Of a DNA stretch of 64,000 nucleotides, positions 19,293 to 27,549 are shown in pieces. The stretch spans positions 62,001 to 126,000 of the forward strand of contig MEOA01000054.1 of assembly GCA_001768515.1 (NCBI GenBank), given 5' to 3'. A program made the translations under genes and the position numbers. This stretch comes from Bacteroidetes bacterium GWE2_42_24 (lineage in GTDB: Bacteria; Bacteroidota; Bacteroidia; Bacteroidales; TTA-H9). The notes beneath the pieces are model-generated. The model was given only the letters and a program-made list of their open reading frames with translations. It ran no database searches and was not told where the DNA came from. How positions within the stretch are numbered: the first letter of the stretch is position 1; each line of letters opens with the position of its first letter.

Positions 19293-19840
19293 GGCCATAA
19301 TCCGCAGACCGGAAGAATGTGATTTTATCTCCTATGAAGATAGTTGGCTAATCATCAGTTGTATAGAGACGAGATGCTGTATGGTGTTCGCGATATAGTC
19401 TGAAAAAAGGCTTATAGCATAAACAACAAATGCTATAGACTGAATACCTTCGGGCCATAAAGCTTTAACAGCAGATTTCAATTGGCTGGCCAGTCGAATT
19501 CATCGTTAATTTTTCCGCAATAACCCGGAAACGGATTTTCCTCTTTCATGCTCCCCCGGGTTATGGACAATACTCCAATATTTAGACGCGTTTTTACACT
19601 TGATTTCTTCACTTTTCAAAAAAAAATTTCAATTTTTTTAAGTGAACAAAATCACAAAAATCTGTTTTCTAAGCTGTTGATTTCCGGTTGTTTGCAAGTC
19701 AATTTTTCCCCAAAGTCGCATCAAAGTTAGGTCAAAGTTATCTTTTTCTTATGTATTGCCTATGGCTGTAGTAACGTTTGAGTATCTTATATATGAAGGT
19801 AATATAATTATGTGCATTTTTTGGCACAATTTTAGCATAG

Positions 19841-20005
19841 ACCATTTATCGGCATGTTTCACCAGTGGAATGTTCGGGTCAGAATTACTACGGGTTGCTT
19901 GAAGAATTAACCAACTATCTGGTACCGGGCATGAAATTCTTTGCCCCTGCAACCATGGAAGCCTTCAGATATGACCATTATGATAGAGATATGGGTGGTG
20001 GGTAA
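19841..20005 (+). pseudogene. Possible coding remnant
   Basis: Frame open for 54 codons from 19841 (just after a TAG at 19838) to TAA at 20003, without a convincing start. The translation has protein-like composition, for example NYYGLLEELTNYLVPGMKFF and MEAFRYDHYDRDMGGG. This may be the 3' remnant of a degraded gene. I do not recognise the family, and chance is not excluded. Confidence 0.25.
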
Positions 20006-20234
20006 ATAATTATATTCTAAGCACATATTTTCAGAATAATAGACGTCGTTTTAAGAGAAATCCGGATAGCTTTTTTGATTCATACAGAACGACAGTTTGC
20101 ATAACTTCTGAGAATCATTCAGAAATCATCGCGAAAAGTGCAATCAAAGCTATAATTTCCGTACAGGTTCCGGGAGAAGCATAATGAAAGAACTTACCAT
20201 GGCACCCTACATGACACAACAGAGCGCTTTTGTA

Positions 20235-20242
20235 TAACTTTG
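20235..20242 (+). promoter_or_regulatory. Candidate -7 element for the aldolase gene
   Basis: TAACTTTG matches TAnnTTTG. It would give a leader of about 75 nt before the ATG at 20325. No well-spaced TTTG at -33. Confidence 0.4.
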
Positions 20243-20324
20243 TGCTACTTTTCAATGTGAAATTTTGATAAACAGTCTGGCAGTTTCCTTGGATTTAGAA
20301 TGCTGACCGGCTAATACCAGTTTA

Positions 20325-21134
20325 ATGTTACCAGTAAAAGAAGAATATACAAATATGCCAGTGACAGGGATTATGTCGGAGATTGCCGGTGTTGCGTCAT
20401 TGTTATGGCAGAAAGGCTGGGCAGAGCGAAACGGGGGAAATTTGTCGGTTAACCTTACAGCCTGCGTCGGGGAATGGGTTCCCGGGTCTCCTTTGCTTTT
20501 GTCGGAGTTTGTTCTGGGGCGTTCATTCGCATTGCTGGCAGGCGATGTTTTATATCTGACAGGTACCGGGACAAGGATGAGGGATGTAGCGCAGCGACCT
20601 TTTGAAACGGGATGTTTCATCAGGGTTGGTATAGATGGCCGGCATTGTGAGGCTTGGGCTGTCAAAGGGGTTAACCCAAGTTCAGAACTCCCTTCACACT
20701 TTGCTGTTCAGCAGTTTCTAAAGTCTGAAGGGAAAGGTTATACCGCAGTGCTTCATACACATCCGACGGAACTCATCGCCCTAACACATAACCGGCTTTT
20801 TCTGGAAAGTTCATATCTGACAAGAACTCTTTGGTCGATGATTCCGGAAGCGCGCATTTTTATTCAAAGGGGAGTGGGAGTCATTCCATATACCATGCCC
20901 GGAAGTTCCATTCTGGCGGAACTGACTATTAAAGCCCTTGCAGCGCATGATGTGGTATTGTGGGAGAAACACGGTGCACTTTCTGTAGGGAAAGACATTG
21001 AGGATTGCTTTGACAATATCGATACCCTTAACAAGTCGGCTATGATTTATATGTCTGCTCATATGGCTGGATTTCAACCCGAAGGGCTTTCAGATGCCCA
21101 GTTGAATGAATTGGGTGAGACGTACGATCATTAG
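20325..21134 (+). CDS. rhaD: Class II aldolase, probable rhamnulose-1-phosphate aldolase
   Basis: 269 residues, close to the 274 of E. coli RhaD. The segment WQKGWAERNGGNLSVNLT near the N-terminus and the zinc ligands in VLHTHPTELIALTHN and EKHGALSVGKD identify the class II aldolase/adducin fold, and the N-terminal motif favours RhaD over FucA. It would cleave L-rhamnulose 1-phosphate to DHAP and lactaldehyde. It is an orphan here: no rhamnose isomerase or kinase is adjacent. Start could be the first ATG or one of the internal ones at 20355 or 20370. Confidence 0.85.
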   Translation: MLPVKEEYTNMPVTGIMSEIAGVASLLWQKGWAERNGGNLSVNLTACVGEWVPGSPLLLSEFVLGRSFALLAGDVLYLTGTGTRMRDVAQRPFETGCFIRVGIDGRHCEAWAVKGVNPSSELPSHFAVQQFLKSEGKGYTAVLHTHPTELIALTHNRLFLESSYLTRTLWSMIPEARIFIQRGVGVIPYTMPGSSILAELTIKALAAHDVVLWEKHGALSVGKDIEDCFDNIDTLNKSAMIYMSAHMAGFQPEGLSDAQLNELGETYDH

Positions 21135-21168
21135 GGTAACCTGTAAACCGTTGTTTTTATTAATATTA

Positions 21169-21216
21169 CTGTTAATCAACCCATCCATTCTGTTCCGGAG
21201 GGGCGATGATTAACAG
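21169..21216. repeat. 10-bp inverted repeat downstream of the aldolase gene
   Basis: CTGTTAATCA at 21169-21178 pairs with TGATTAACAG at 21207-21216 across 28 nt. It may help end the aldolase transcript, but there is no T-run, so it is not a standard terminator. Confidence 0.3.
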
Positions 21217-21280
21217 GTAAAGGGTTATTGGGGTTTAGGTTTCGATTGATTTTAGTAAGCTATAAAAAGTATTTCACGGA

Positions 21281-21319
21281 GCGAAAAAGAAGCCCCGGCT
21301 ACTTCGGTAGCCGGGGCTT
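21281..21319 (-). terminator. Intrinsic terminator of the membrane pyrophosphatase gene
   Basis: A 13-bp perfect stem (21290-21302 with 21307-21319) around a TTCG tetraloop, GC-rich. On the minus strand it is followed by CTTTTTC. It lies 24 bp past the stop codon of the minus-strand gene. Confidence 0.9.
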
Positions 21320-21342
21320 ATGCTTATTTGGTTTATGGAAAT

Positions 21343-23805
21343 TTATCCCTTGATTCTCATTCCATAAAACGAACGGTAGACGAAGAACAGACCGATCGCA
21401 AAGAAGAATAGACCAATCATCGGGCCGATGTTGCGGGTTCCCATTTTATCGGCATGAACAAGTAGTTCAATGGATATTTCGGCTGCTAGCAAACCGAATA
21501 GCGTTGAAAACTTGATGATGGGGTTTAGGGCCACACTGGTCGTATCCTTAAACGGGTCACCTACAGTATCGCCAATAACTGTGGCGTCGTGCAGGGGAGT
21601 CCCTTTTTCTTTTAATTCAACCTCTACTACTTTCTTGGCGTTATCCCATGCCCCTCCTGCATTAGCCATGTACATGGCCTGAAACAGTCCAAAGACGGCG
21701 ATGGAGATCAGATAACTTACAAAGAAGTTGGGATTGAAAAATGCGAAGGCCAGGGTGAGGGAGAAGATGACGGCGAAGATATTCCACATCCCGGTTTGGG
21801 CATATTGTGTACAGATCTTTACCACGGCTTTGGAATCTTCAATGTCGGCCTCTTCCTTATCGAGACGGATGTTCTTTTTGATGAATTCAACAGCACGATA
21901 GGCTCCCGTTGTAACAGCCTGCATTGAGGCACCGCTGAACCAGTAGATCACTGCTCCGCCGGTCATGAAGCCGAGGATCACGGCAGGGTCGGTGAGTTGA
22001 ATGTTGAGCAGGCTCTGCCCGTTGACAAGGATGGTGTTTTTGAGTACCAGAATGATGGCGAAGATCATGGTGGTGGCACCAATGACAGCCGTGCCGATTA
22101 ATACTGGTTTGGCTGTAGCCTTGAAGGTGTTGCCTGCGGAATCGTTCTCTTCGAGGTTGTGTTTCCCTCTTTCGAAGTCTGGTTCGAAACCGAAATCACG
22201 TTTTATTTCTTCTTTGATGCCAGGGATTTTTTCTATACGGGAGAGTTCGAACACGCTTTGAGCATTATCGGTTACAGGTCCGTATGAATCAACAGCGATG
22301 GTTACCGGTCCCATTCCAAGCATTCCGAATGCTACCAGGCCGAAGGCAAAGATGGCAGGGTAGCTGCCGAAAATGGTGGCACCTGTAATTGTATCTACGT
22401 GGATACCGTTAACAGTAAACAATGCCAGGCTCATTAATCCAACCATCAGCATCCCTTTCCAGAAGGCAGAGAAGTTTCCGGCGATGATTCCCGAAAGAAT
22501 AGTTAATGAAGGACCTCCTTCACGTGACGCGTTTACAATTTCCTTCACGTGTCGGGATTTGGAGCTGGTAAATGCTTTAGTGAATTCGGGAATGAGGGCT
22601 GCAGCGATAGTGCCACAGGAAATGATAGTAGCGAGTTTCCACCAGAGGCCGGGTTCTGCGGCTTCAAGGATACCGTTGGCCAAAAGAATGTAGGTTAAGC
22701 CGAACGTCACAATGATGGAGACAAGAGAGGTGATCCAGACCAGATTGGTGAGGGGTTGCTCGAAGTTAAAGTGATCGGCTTTGCTGTACCTGGCGTGACT
22801 TATTCTTTCGTTCACCATGTATGAGAACACGGAGGTGAAGACCATCAGGACACGCATAGCGAAAATCCAGACAATGAGGCTGGCTTGAAATTCAGCTCCT
22901 GAAACAGCAAGAATGATGAAAGAGATCAGTGCGACACCTGTTACACCATAGGTTTCAAAACCGTCGGCTGTAGGTCCCACACTGTCTCCGGCATTATCAC
23001 CAGTACAGTCGGCAATGACGCCGGGATTCCGTGGGTCATCTTCGCCGATCTTAAACACGATCTTCATCAGATCAGCACCAATATCGGCAATTTTGGTGAA
23101 AATACCTCCTGCAATACGCAAGGCTGAGGCTCCAAGTGATTCCCCGATTGCAAAACCGACGAAACTGGCACCTGCAATATTGCCAGGGACAAACAACAGG
23201 ATAAAAATCATCATAATCAGTTCAACGCAAATGAGGAGCATCCCAACACTCATTCCCGCCTGAAGCGGAATACTCATTACATTGTAAGGTTTACTGCGAA
23301 GTGCAGCAAAAGAGGTTCTGGCGTTAGCCAATGTGTTGATTCTGATTCCAAACCATGCTACTCCGTATGACCCAAGCACACCGAGAATGGTCCATAACAA
23401 CACATTTATGACGAAAAAGGGACGGCTGATTTCTCCATTTTTCACTGCATCGGGTTCGGAGAGAAATCCGAAATAAGCAGCGATGACGATGCCAATGATT
23501 CCAAAGAGGATCATTAGAAACTTGCCTTGTTGCAACAAATAGGTCTTACATGTTTCATAAATTATATTGGCAACGTTAAGCATTGATTTGTGTGCCGGCA
23601 GCTTTTTGATGAGTATAAACTGCCATAGTCCGAATACGAGGCCGAGTACGATGATAATGATACCCCAAAGCAGGAGGGAATGTCCATTCATTCCAGTCGA
23701 TTCGAAATAACTCAGCTTTAAATCAGGTACCTTCAGGTCGGCCTCGCTTGCCGCCGCGACCCAGGGAAGGGAGAGGGCCGCTGCAAGTGTTAGTAATCTT
23801 CTCAT
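21343..23805 (-). CDS. hppA: Membrane-bound ion-translocating pyrophosphatase
   Basis: 820 residues, about 16 membrane segments. It couples pyrophosphate hydrolysis to H+ or Na+ export across the inner membrane. Catalytic motifs are DIGADLMKIV (around 241-250), EDDPRNPGVIADCTGDNAGD (255-274), DSYGPVTDNAQS (506-517) and GDTVGDPFKDT near the C-terminus. In the segment aligned with the K+-dependence site the protein reads GNTFKATAK with Lys at about 562, as in K+-independent enzymes, but other positions deviate. The N-terminal ~40 residues include a likely signal or extra helix. Transcribed alone, with its own terminator. Confidence 0.96.
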   Translation of the reverse strand: MRRLLTLAAALSLPWVAAASEADLKVPDLKLSYFESTGMNGHSLLLWGIIIIVLGLVFGLWQFILIKKLPAHKSMLNVANIIYETCKTYLLQQGKFLMILFGIIGIVIAAYFGFLSEPDAVKNGEISRPFFVINVLLWTILGVLGSYGVAWFGIRINTLANARTSFAALRSKPYNVMSIPLQAGMSVGMLLICVELIMMIFILLFVPGNIAGASFVGFAIGESLGASALRIAGGIFTKIADIGADLMKIVFKIGEDDPRNPGVIADCTGDNAGDSVGPTADGFETYGVTGVALISFIILAVSGAEFQASLIVWIFAMRVLMVFTSVFSYMVNERISHARYSKADHFNFEQPLTNLVWITSLVSIIVTFGLTYILLANGILEAAEPGLWWKLATIISCGTIAAALIPEFTKAFTSSKSRHVKEIVNASREGGPSLTILSGIIAGNFSAFWKGMLMVGLMSLALFTVNGIHVDTITGATIFGSYPAIFAFGLVAFGMLGMGPVTIAVDSYGPVTDNAQSVFELSRIEKIPGIKEEIKRDFGFEPDFERGKHNLEENDSAGNTFKATAKPVLIGTAVIGATTMIFAIILVLKNTILVNGQSLLNIQLTDPAVILGFMTGGAVIYWFSGASMQAVTTGAYRAVEFIKKNIRLDKEEADIEDSKAVVKICTQYAQTGMWNIFAVIFSLTLAFAFFNPNFFVSYLISIAVFGLFQAMYMANAGGAWDNAKKVVEVELKEKGTPLHDATVIGDTVGDPFKDTTSVALNPIIKFSTLFGLLAAEISIELLVHADKMGTRNIGPMIGLFFFAIGLFFVYRSFYGMRIKG

Positions 23806-23828
23806 AAATATGTAATTTTTATTGAGAG

Positions 23829-23836
23829 CAAAAATA
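23829..23836 (-). promoter_or_regulatory. Candidate -7 element for hppA
   Basis: Plus strand CAAAAATA equals TATTTTTG on the minus strand. It is 24 bp before the start codon, giving a leader of about 15-20 nt. Confidence 0.45.
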
Positions 23837-23965
23837 CAGAAGATGATAATACTATCGACGCCAACACGTCTGTTCGGGTCTTTTTTTCTAAACTTTTAGC
23901 CTTTCAGTTTGTTTGAGAAGCCTGTTGTCGCATTGGATTTTGCACTTTAGTTTGGTTTTACCGTA

Positions 23966-23973
23966 TAAATTTG
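23966..23973 (+). promoter_or_regulatory. Candidate -7 element for the bifunctional nuclease operon
   Basis: TAAATTTG matches TAnnTTTG. A TTTTG sits about 23 bp upstream, slightly wider than the usual -33 spacing. Leader about 75 nt to the ATG at 24054. Confidence 0.45.
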
Positions 23974-24053
23974 TAGTTTTATCAACTGAATTTAATGGAA
24001 TGAAGATTACTGGCTAATCGTTGATAATTAATTTAATATAAGACGTCTTAAGA

Positions 24054-24638
24054 ATGAAAAAGATCCGACTGGAAGTAATCGGCATGTCGTACAGTCAACT
24101 TCAGAGTGGTGCCTATGCACTTATTCTTGGTGAAGCAGATGGCCGCCGCCGGTTGCCAATCATCATCGGTAGTTTTGAGGCCCAGTCTATAGCCCTGGAA
24201 CTTGAAAAGATGAAGCCCTCGAGGCCGCTCACCCATGATCTTTTTAAGACCTTTGCTTCAACTTTTGATATCAGTGTTACAGAAGTGGTGATTCATAAAT
24301 TTTCGGATGGTATCTTCTATGCCCTGTTATACTGCACCAACGGTGAGCGACGTGTTGAGATTGACTCCAGGACGAGTGATGCTGTTGCCCTTGCGCTTCG
24401 TTTTCGCTGTCCGATATATACCACAGAAGATGTGATGGCGCTTGCTGCCATTGATATGGCTGAGCAAAATGAAGTGTTTGACATGACTGGCGATTCTGAT
24501 GATGTTGTTGAAGAGAGTGAATACGCCGGTATTGAGGTTGAAGAGCTTGAAAAAATGATGCAGGAGGCCATTGGTCGTGAGGAATACGAAAAGGCTTCCC
24601 TCATCCGGGATGAGATCAAACGAAGGGCTTCGTCGTGA
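24054..24638 (+). CDS. Bifunctional nuclease (DUF151) family protein with UVR-like tail
   Basis: 194 residues. Residues about 1-135 form the BFN/DUF151 domain (MSYSQLQSGAYALILGE, LPIIIGSFEAQSIALE, SRTSDAVALALRFRCPIY), a family with reported DNase and RNase activity in some members. After an acidic linker, the C-terminus (about 160-194) resembles the UvrB/UvrC interaction motif (AIGREEYEKASLIRDEIKRR), as is common in Bacteroidota homologues. It is the first gene of a plus-strand cluster and runs into the following pyrophosphatase gene with almost no gap. Confidence 0.88.
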   Translation: MKKIRLEVIGMSYSQLQSGAYALILGEADGRRRLPIIIGSFEAQSIALELEKMKPSRPLTHDLFKTFASTFDISVTEVVIHKFSDGIFYALLYCTNGERRVEIDSRTSDAVALALRFRCPIYTTEDVMALAAIDMAEQNEVFDMTGDSDDVVEESEYAGIEVEELEKMMQEAIGREEYEKASLIRDEIKRRASS

Positions 24639-24658
24639 GTGTAAGAGATGCATGTCGT

Positions 24659-25276
24659 ATGATGAGCCCGCGCATTCTCCTGATTTTAGTGGTATCAGGG
24701 CTTTTTGCCGGTTGTACGGGCCGCGACTATTCAACACTTCCATCGATTAACGAGGATCATCAGGTGACCATGGTGGTTGAGATTGCTGCAGGCACCTCTG
24801 TAAAAATCGAATATAATCAAGAGAAAAGAGCGTTTCTTCCTGATTCTATTGCAGGTAAAGTCAGAGTTGTTGATTACCTGCCTTATCCTCTCAACTATGG
24901 TTTTATTCCTTCAACATTGCAGTCGACCGAAAGAGGTGGTGATGGTGATCCACTTGACGTGCTTTTGCTTGGAGCGTCTTTGCCCACCGGAACCATAATT
25001 AAGGTTATCCCGATAGCCATCTTGAGATTGAAGGACGAAGGGGAGGCTGATGAAAAGATATTGGTGATACCTGCTGATCCTTCTGCCAGGGTGGTTCAGG
25101 TAGATGATTTTGCCTCGCTGAGAATGAATTATCCCTCTATTCTGTCACAACTTGAAGTATGGTTTATTAATTACAAAGGGCCAGGGGTGATAACCTCTTC
25201 TGGTTGGGGTGATGAGGCGGAGGCCTGGGCAATGATTCTGGACTGCAGGATAGATCAGAAAAAAATGGTGGATTGA
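24659..25276 (+). CDS. ppa: Inorganic pyrophosphatase, family I, lipoprotein form
   Basis: About 205 residues. The N-terminus is a lipoprotein signal ending in LFAGCTG, so the mature enzyme would be anchored in the cell envelope rather than cytosolic. The family I core is clear: KIEYNQEKRAFLPDS, VDYLPYPLNYGFIPST and GDGDPLDVLLLG with the catalytic Asp residues. I chose the ATG at 24659 because the signal peptide then has normal length; a GTG at 24635 overlapping the previous stop is an alternative. It follows the bifunctional nuclease gene and precedes thyA by 23 bp. A membrane pyrophosphatase lies just upstream on the other strand. Confidence 0.9.
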   Translation: MMSPRILLILVVSGLFAGCTGRDYSTLPSINEDHQVTMVVEIAAGTSVKIEYNQEKRAFLPDSIAGKVRVVDYLPYPLNYGFIPSTLQSTERGGDGDPLDVLLLGASLPTGTIIKVIPIAILRLKDEGEADEKILVIPADPSARVVQVDDFASLRMNYPSILSQLEVWFINYKGPGVITSSGWGDEAEAWAMILDCRIDQKKMVD

Positions 25277-25299
25277 AATGGTGTTAAGTATAAATTGAA

Positions 25300-26091
25300 A
25301 TGAAACAATATCTTGATTTACTCCGACATGTGCTGGAAAACGGATCGCGGCGAAGCGACCGGACAGGTACAGGAACCATCGGTGTGTTTGGCTATCAGAT
25401 GAGGTTTGATCTGAGTAATGGGTTCCCGTTGTTAACAACCAAGAAGCTACATCTTCGAAGCATCATTCATGAATTGCTCTGGTTTCTTAATGGAGATACC
25501 AATATTGCATACCTAAACCAAAACAAAGTTTCTATATGGGATGAGTGGGCCCGATCCGATGGAGAACTGGGCCCTATTTACGGGTATCAATGGCGCTCCT
25601 GGCCATCATACGATGGTGGTCACATTGACCAGTTGCAACAAGTACTGAAATCCATTCGGGAAAATCCTGATTCACGGCGGCATCTGGTGAGTGCATGGAA
25701 TGTGGCACAAATTGATCAGATGGCTCTGCCTCCCTGTCACATTTTGTTCCAGTTTTATGTTAACGATGGTGAATTATCGCTTCAGTTGTATCAGAGAAGT
25801 GCCGATATTTTCATAGGGGTTCCGTTCAATATTGCCTCTTATGTGCTGCTGCTGATGATGGTCGCGCAACAGACAGGACTCAGACCAGGCGAATTTATCC
25901 ATACGCTTGGTGATGCGCATATTTACCTTAATCACCTTGATCAGGTGAAACTTCAGCTAAGCCGTGAGCCATATCAATCGCCAACAATGAGAATAAAGAA
26001 GGCTCAAACGTTGTTCAGCTACACCTTTGACGATTTTGTGCTGGAGAATTATACTTGTCATCCGCATATAAAAGGAGAGATAGCTATCTGA
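25300..26091 (+). CDS. thyA: Thymidylate synthase
   Basis: 263 residues, essentially the E. coli ThyA length. Converts dUMP to dTMP using methylene-tetrahydrofolate. Visible features are SDRTGTGT near the N-terminus, the catalytic cysteine in [14 protein letters not shown], the dUMP-binding [19 protein letters not shown], and [12 protein letters not shown]. Followed by folA, which regenerates the folate cofactor. Confidence 0.98.
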   Translation: MKQYLDLLRHVLENGSRRSDRTGTGTIGVFGYQMRFDLSNGFPLLTTKKLHLRSIIHELLWFLNGDTNIAYLNQNKVSIWDEWARSDGELGPIYGYQWRSWPSYDGGHIDQLQQVLKSIRENPDSRRHLVSAWNVAQIDQMALPPCHILFQFYVNDGELSLQLYQRSADIFIGVPFNIASYVLLLMMVAQQTGLRPGEFIHTLGDAHIYLNHLDQVKLQLSREPYQSPTMRIKKAQTLFSYTFDDFVLENYTCHPHIKGEIAI

Positions 26092-26150
26092 GGCGTAAAT
26101 GGTTGTGATTTCCTTTCGACCTGAGTACCTTATTTGGCTTATTTTCGTTA

Positions 26151-26158
26151 TATCTTTG
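26151..26158 (+). promoter_or_regulatory. Candidate -7 element for folA
   Basis: TATCTTTG matches TAnnTTTG. It would start transcription near 26165, just before the ATG at 26176, which supports that start over the upstream TTG at 26134. Confidence 0.4.
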
Positions 26159-26175
26159 AACTAAATTCTCTGCTG

Positions 26176-26670
26176 ATGAAAAATCTATCTATTATCGTTG
26201 CATTTGCAAATGATCAGGCTATTGGATTCAAAGGAACCATGCCCTGGCATCTGTCGGAGGACCTGAAGCATTTCAAGGAGGTGACGTTTGGACAGCCAGT
26301 CATCATGGGGCGACGCACCTGGGAATCTTTACCCAGACGTCCTTTGCCTGGCAGGCTTAATATCGTTGTGTCTGCGACGATGCATGATGTCAAAGGTTGT
26401 GTGGTTGTTGCTTCACCGGCTGAGGCTGTCAGCCTTTGCCCTGAAGAAAGCCAGCCTTTCGTTATTGGTGGAGGTGCGCTCTACAGGCATTTCCTGCCAT
26501 TGGTTAATAACCTATACATAACGCGCATATATGAAGATGTAGAGGCTGATACATGGTTTCCTGAAGTTGATTTTGCGCAGTGGAACCTTACCAGCCATCG
26601 AAAATTTCTTAACCCCGAGGGATTAGATTATGCTTTTCAGATTTTTGAACGGAAAATCAATGAATTATGA
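26176..26670 (+). CDS. folA: Dihydrofolate reductase
   Basis: 164 residues. Reduces dihydrofolate with NADPH. Motifs are IIVAFANDQAIGFKGTMPWHL at the N-terminus, VIMGRRTWESLPRRPLPGRLNIV and FVIGGGALYRHFLP. The frame opens at a TTG at 26134, but the ATG at 26176 places the family N-terminus directly and lies after a candidate -7 element. Its stop overlaps the next gene's start (ATGA, 26667-26670). Confidence 0.97.
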   Translation: MKNLSIIVAFANDQAIGFKGTMPWHLSEDLKHFKEVTFGQPVIMGRRTWESLPRRPLPGRLNIVVSATMHDVKGCVVVASPAEAVSLCPEESQPFVIGGGALYRHFLPLVNNLYITRIYEDVEADTWFPEVDFAQWNLTSHRKFLNPEGLDYAFQIFERKINEL

Positions 26671-27524
26671 GATACAGCCGCATTGTTGTTACTCTTCTCG
26701 TTTTATTAATTTGGAATGGAGGATGCAAAATTGATGATTCGAGCCGAATTGATTTTGATTGGAACAAACGTATTGTTGAAGATCAGTTGTGGGCAGAGGC
26801 CTTATTTGCTTATCACTATAAATTCCTTTTTGATGCTTTATCCGACTCGGCCGTTGTGGTAGGATCAGATACCCGATATGATTCGGCCGATTTGATACGT
26901 TCAGGGCAGCAGGTTATTTTGGATTATGGCGACGGAAGGTTATGTCCGGACGGGAGAATTCGTAAAGGGAGAATAACCCTTGCAATCCATGGTTTTATTT
27001 TTGAACCGGGAGCTACTGCTACGATGACTTTTAATGATGATTTTTATTTCGGATCAAACCATATCGGAGGGGTAGTTGAGTTATCTGGTGTGCCGGATAC
27101 CTTAGGCTCAAATACTCGATTTTTATATACTGTGAAGGATGGTTTGATCGATCTCGGGTACGATTATGAGTATAATATCAGGTATGGCTGCTCCTGGAAA
27201 ACGCATTGGATTGGCGGAGCTAGCACCCTGTTTCAGCCCTCCGACGATCGGTTTATAGTAAAGGGCAGCAGCAATGGGAAAGGTCGTGAGCATGATCAGT
27301 TTGTTGTTGTAATCAATGATTCGCTTTGGCTGCAGCCTGGATGTCATTATCTGCGGGGTGGTAAATCTACATTGACAATGCCGGGTTTTGAAGTCAATAA
27401 AGGAACCCTTGATTATTTGGGGAAAGACAGTTGTTTTGGATATGCCAATGTTATCTTCAGTGGTAAGACTTCAAACGGTGATCCGGTGATTAGCAGCAGA
27501 TACAGGATGAGGATTAGCTTCTGA
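26667..27524 (+). CDS. Lipoprotein of unknown function
   Basis: 285 residues. The N-terminus is a lipoprotein signal with WNGGC as the likely lipobox (Cys about 20). The rest is rich in beta-strand-type sequence and glycine with paired cysteines, suggesting an envelope beta-sandwich protein. I recognise no family. Translationally coupled to folA by a 4-bp overlap, yet no functional link to folate metabolism is visible. It ends 25 bp before the convergent next gene. Confidence 0.7.
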   Translation: MRYSRIVVTLLVLLIWNGGCKIDDSSRIDFDWNKRIVEDQLWAEALFAYHYKFLFDALSDSAVVVGSDTRYDSADLIRSGQQVILDYGDGRLCPDGRIRKGRITLAIHGFIFEPGATATMTFNDDFYFGSNHIGGVVELSGVPDTLGSNTRFLYTVKDGLIDLGYDYEYNIRYGCSWKTHWIGGASTLFQPSDDRFIVKGSSNGKGREHDQFVVVINDSLWLQPGCHYLRGGKSTLTMPGFEVNKGTLDYLGKDSCFGYANVIFSGKTSNGDPVISSRYRMRISF

Positions 27525-27549
27525 TAAATAGATTCTTATTTTAGGGAGG

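Larger units (their letters stand above)
18729..20324. other. Gene-poor, hairpin-rich 1.6-kb stretch
   Basis: Lies between the divergent nucleoside permease and aldolase genes. Small frames at 18946-19173 and 19210-19398 run through inverted repeats and show no domain. Present here are candidate promoters for both flanking genes, a run of three hairpins (19088-19180), an 11-bp inverted repeat (19252-19292) and a short coding-like remnant (19841-20005). Composition is AT-rich around 19540-19720. Confidence 0.6.
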
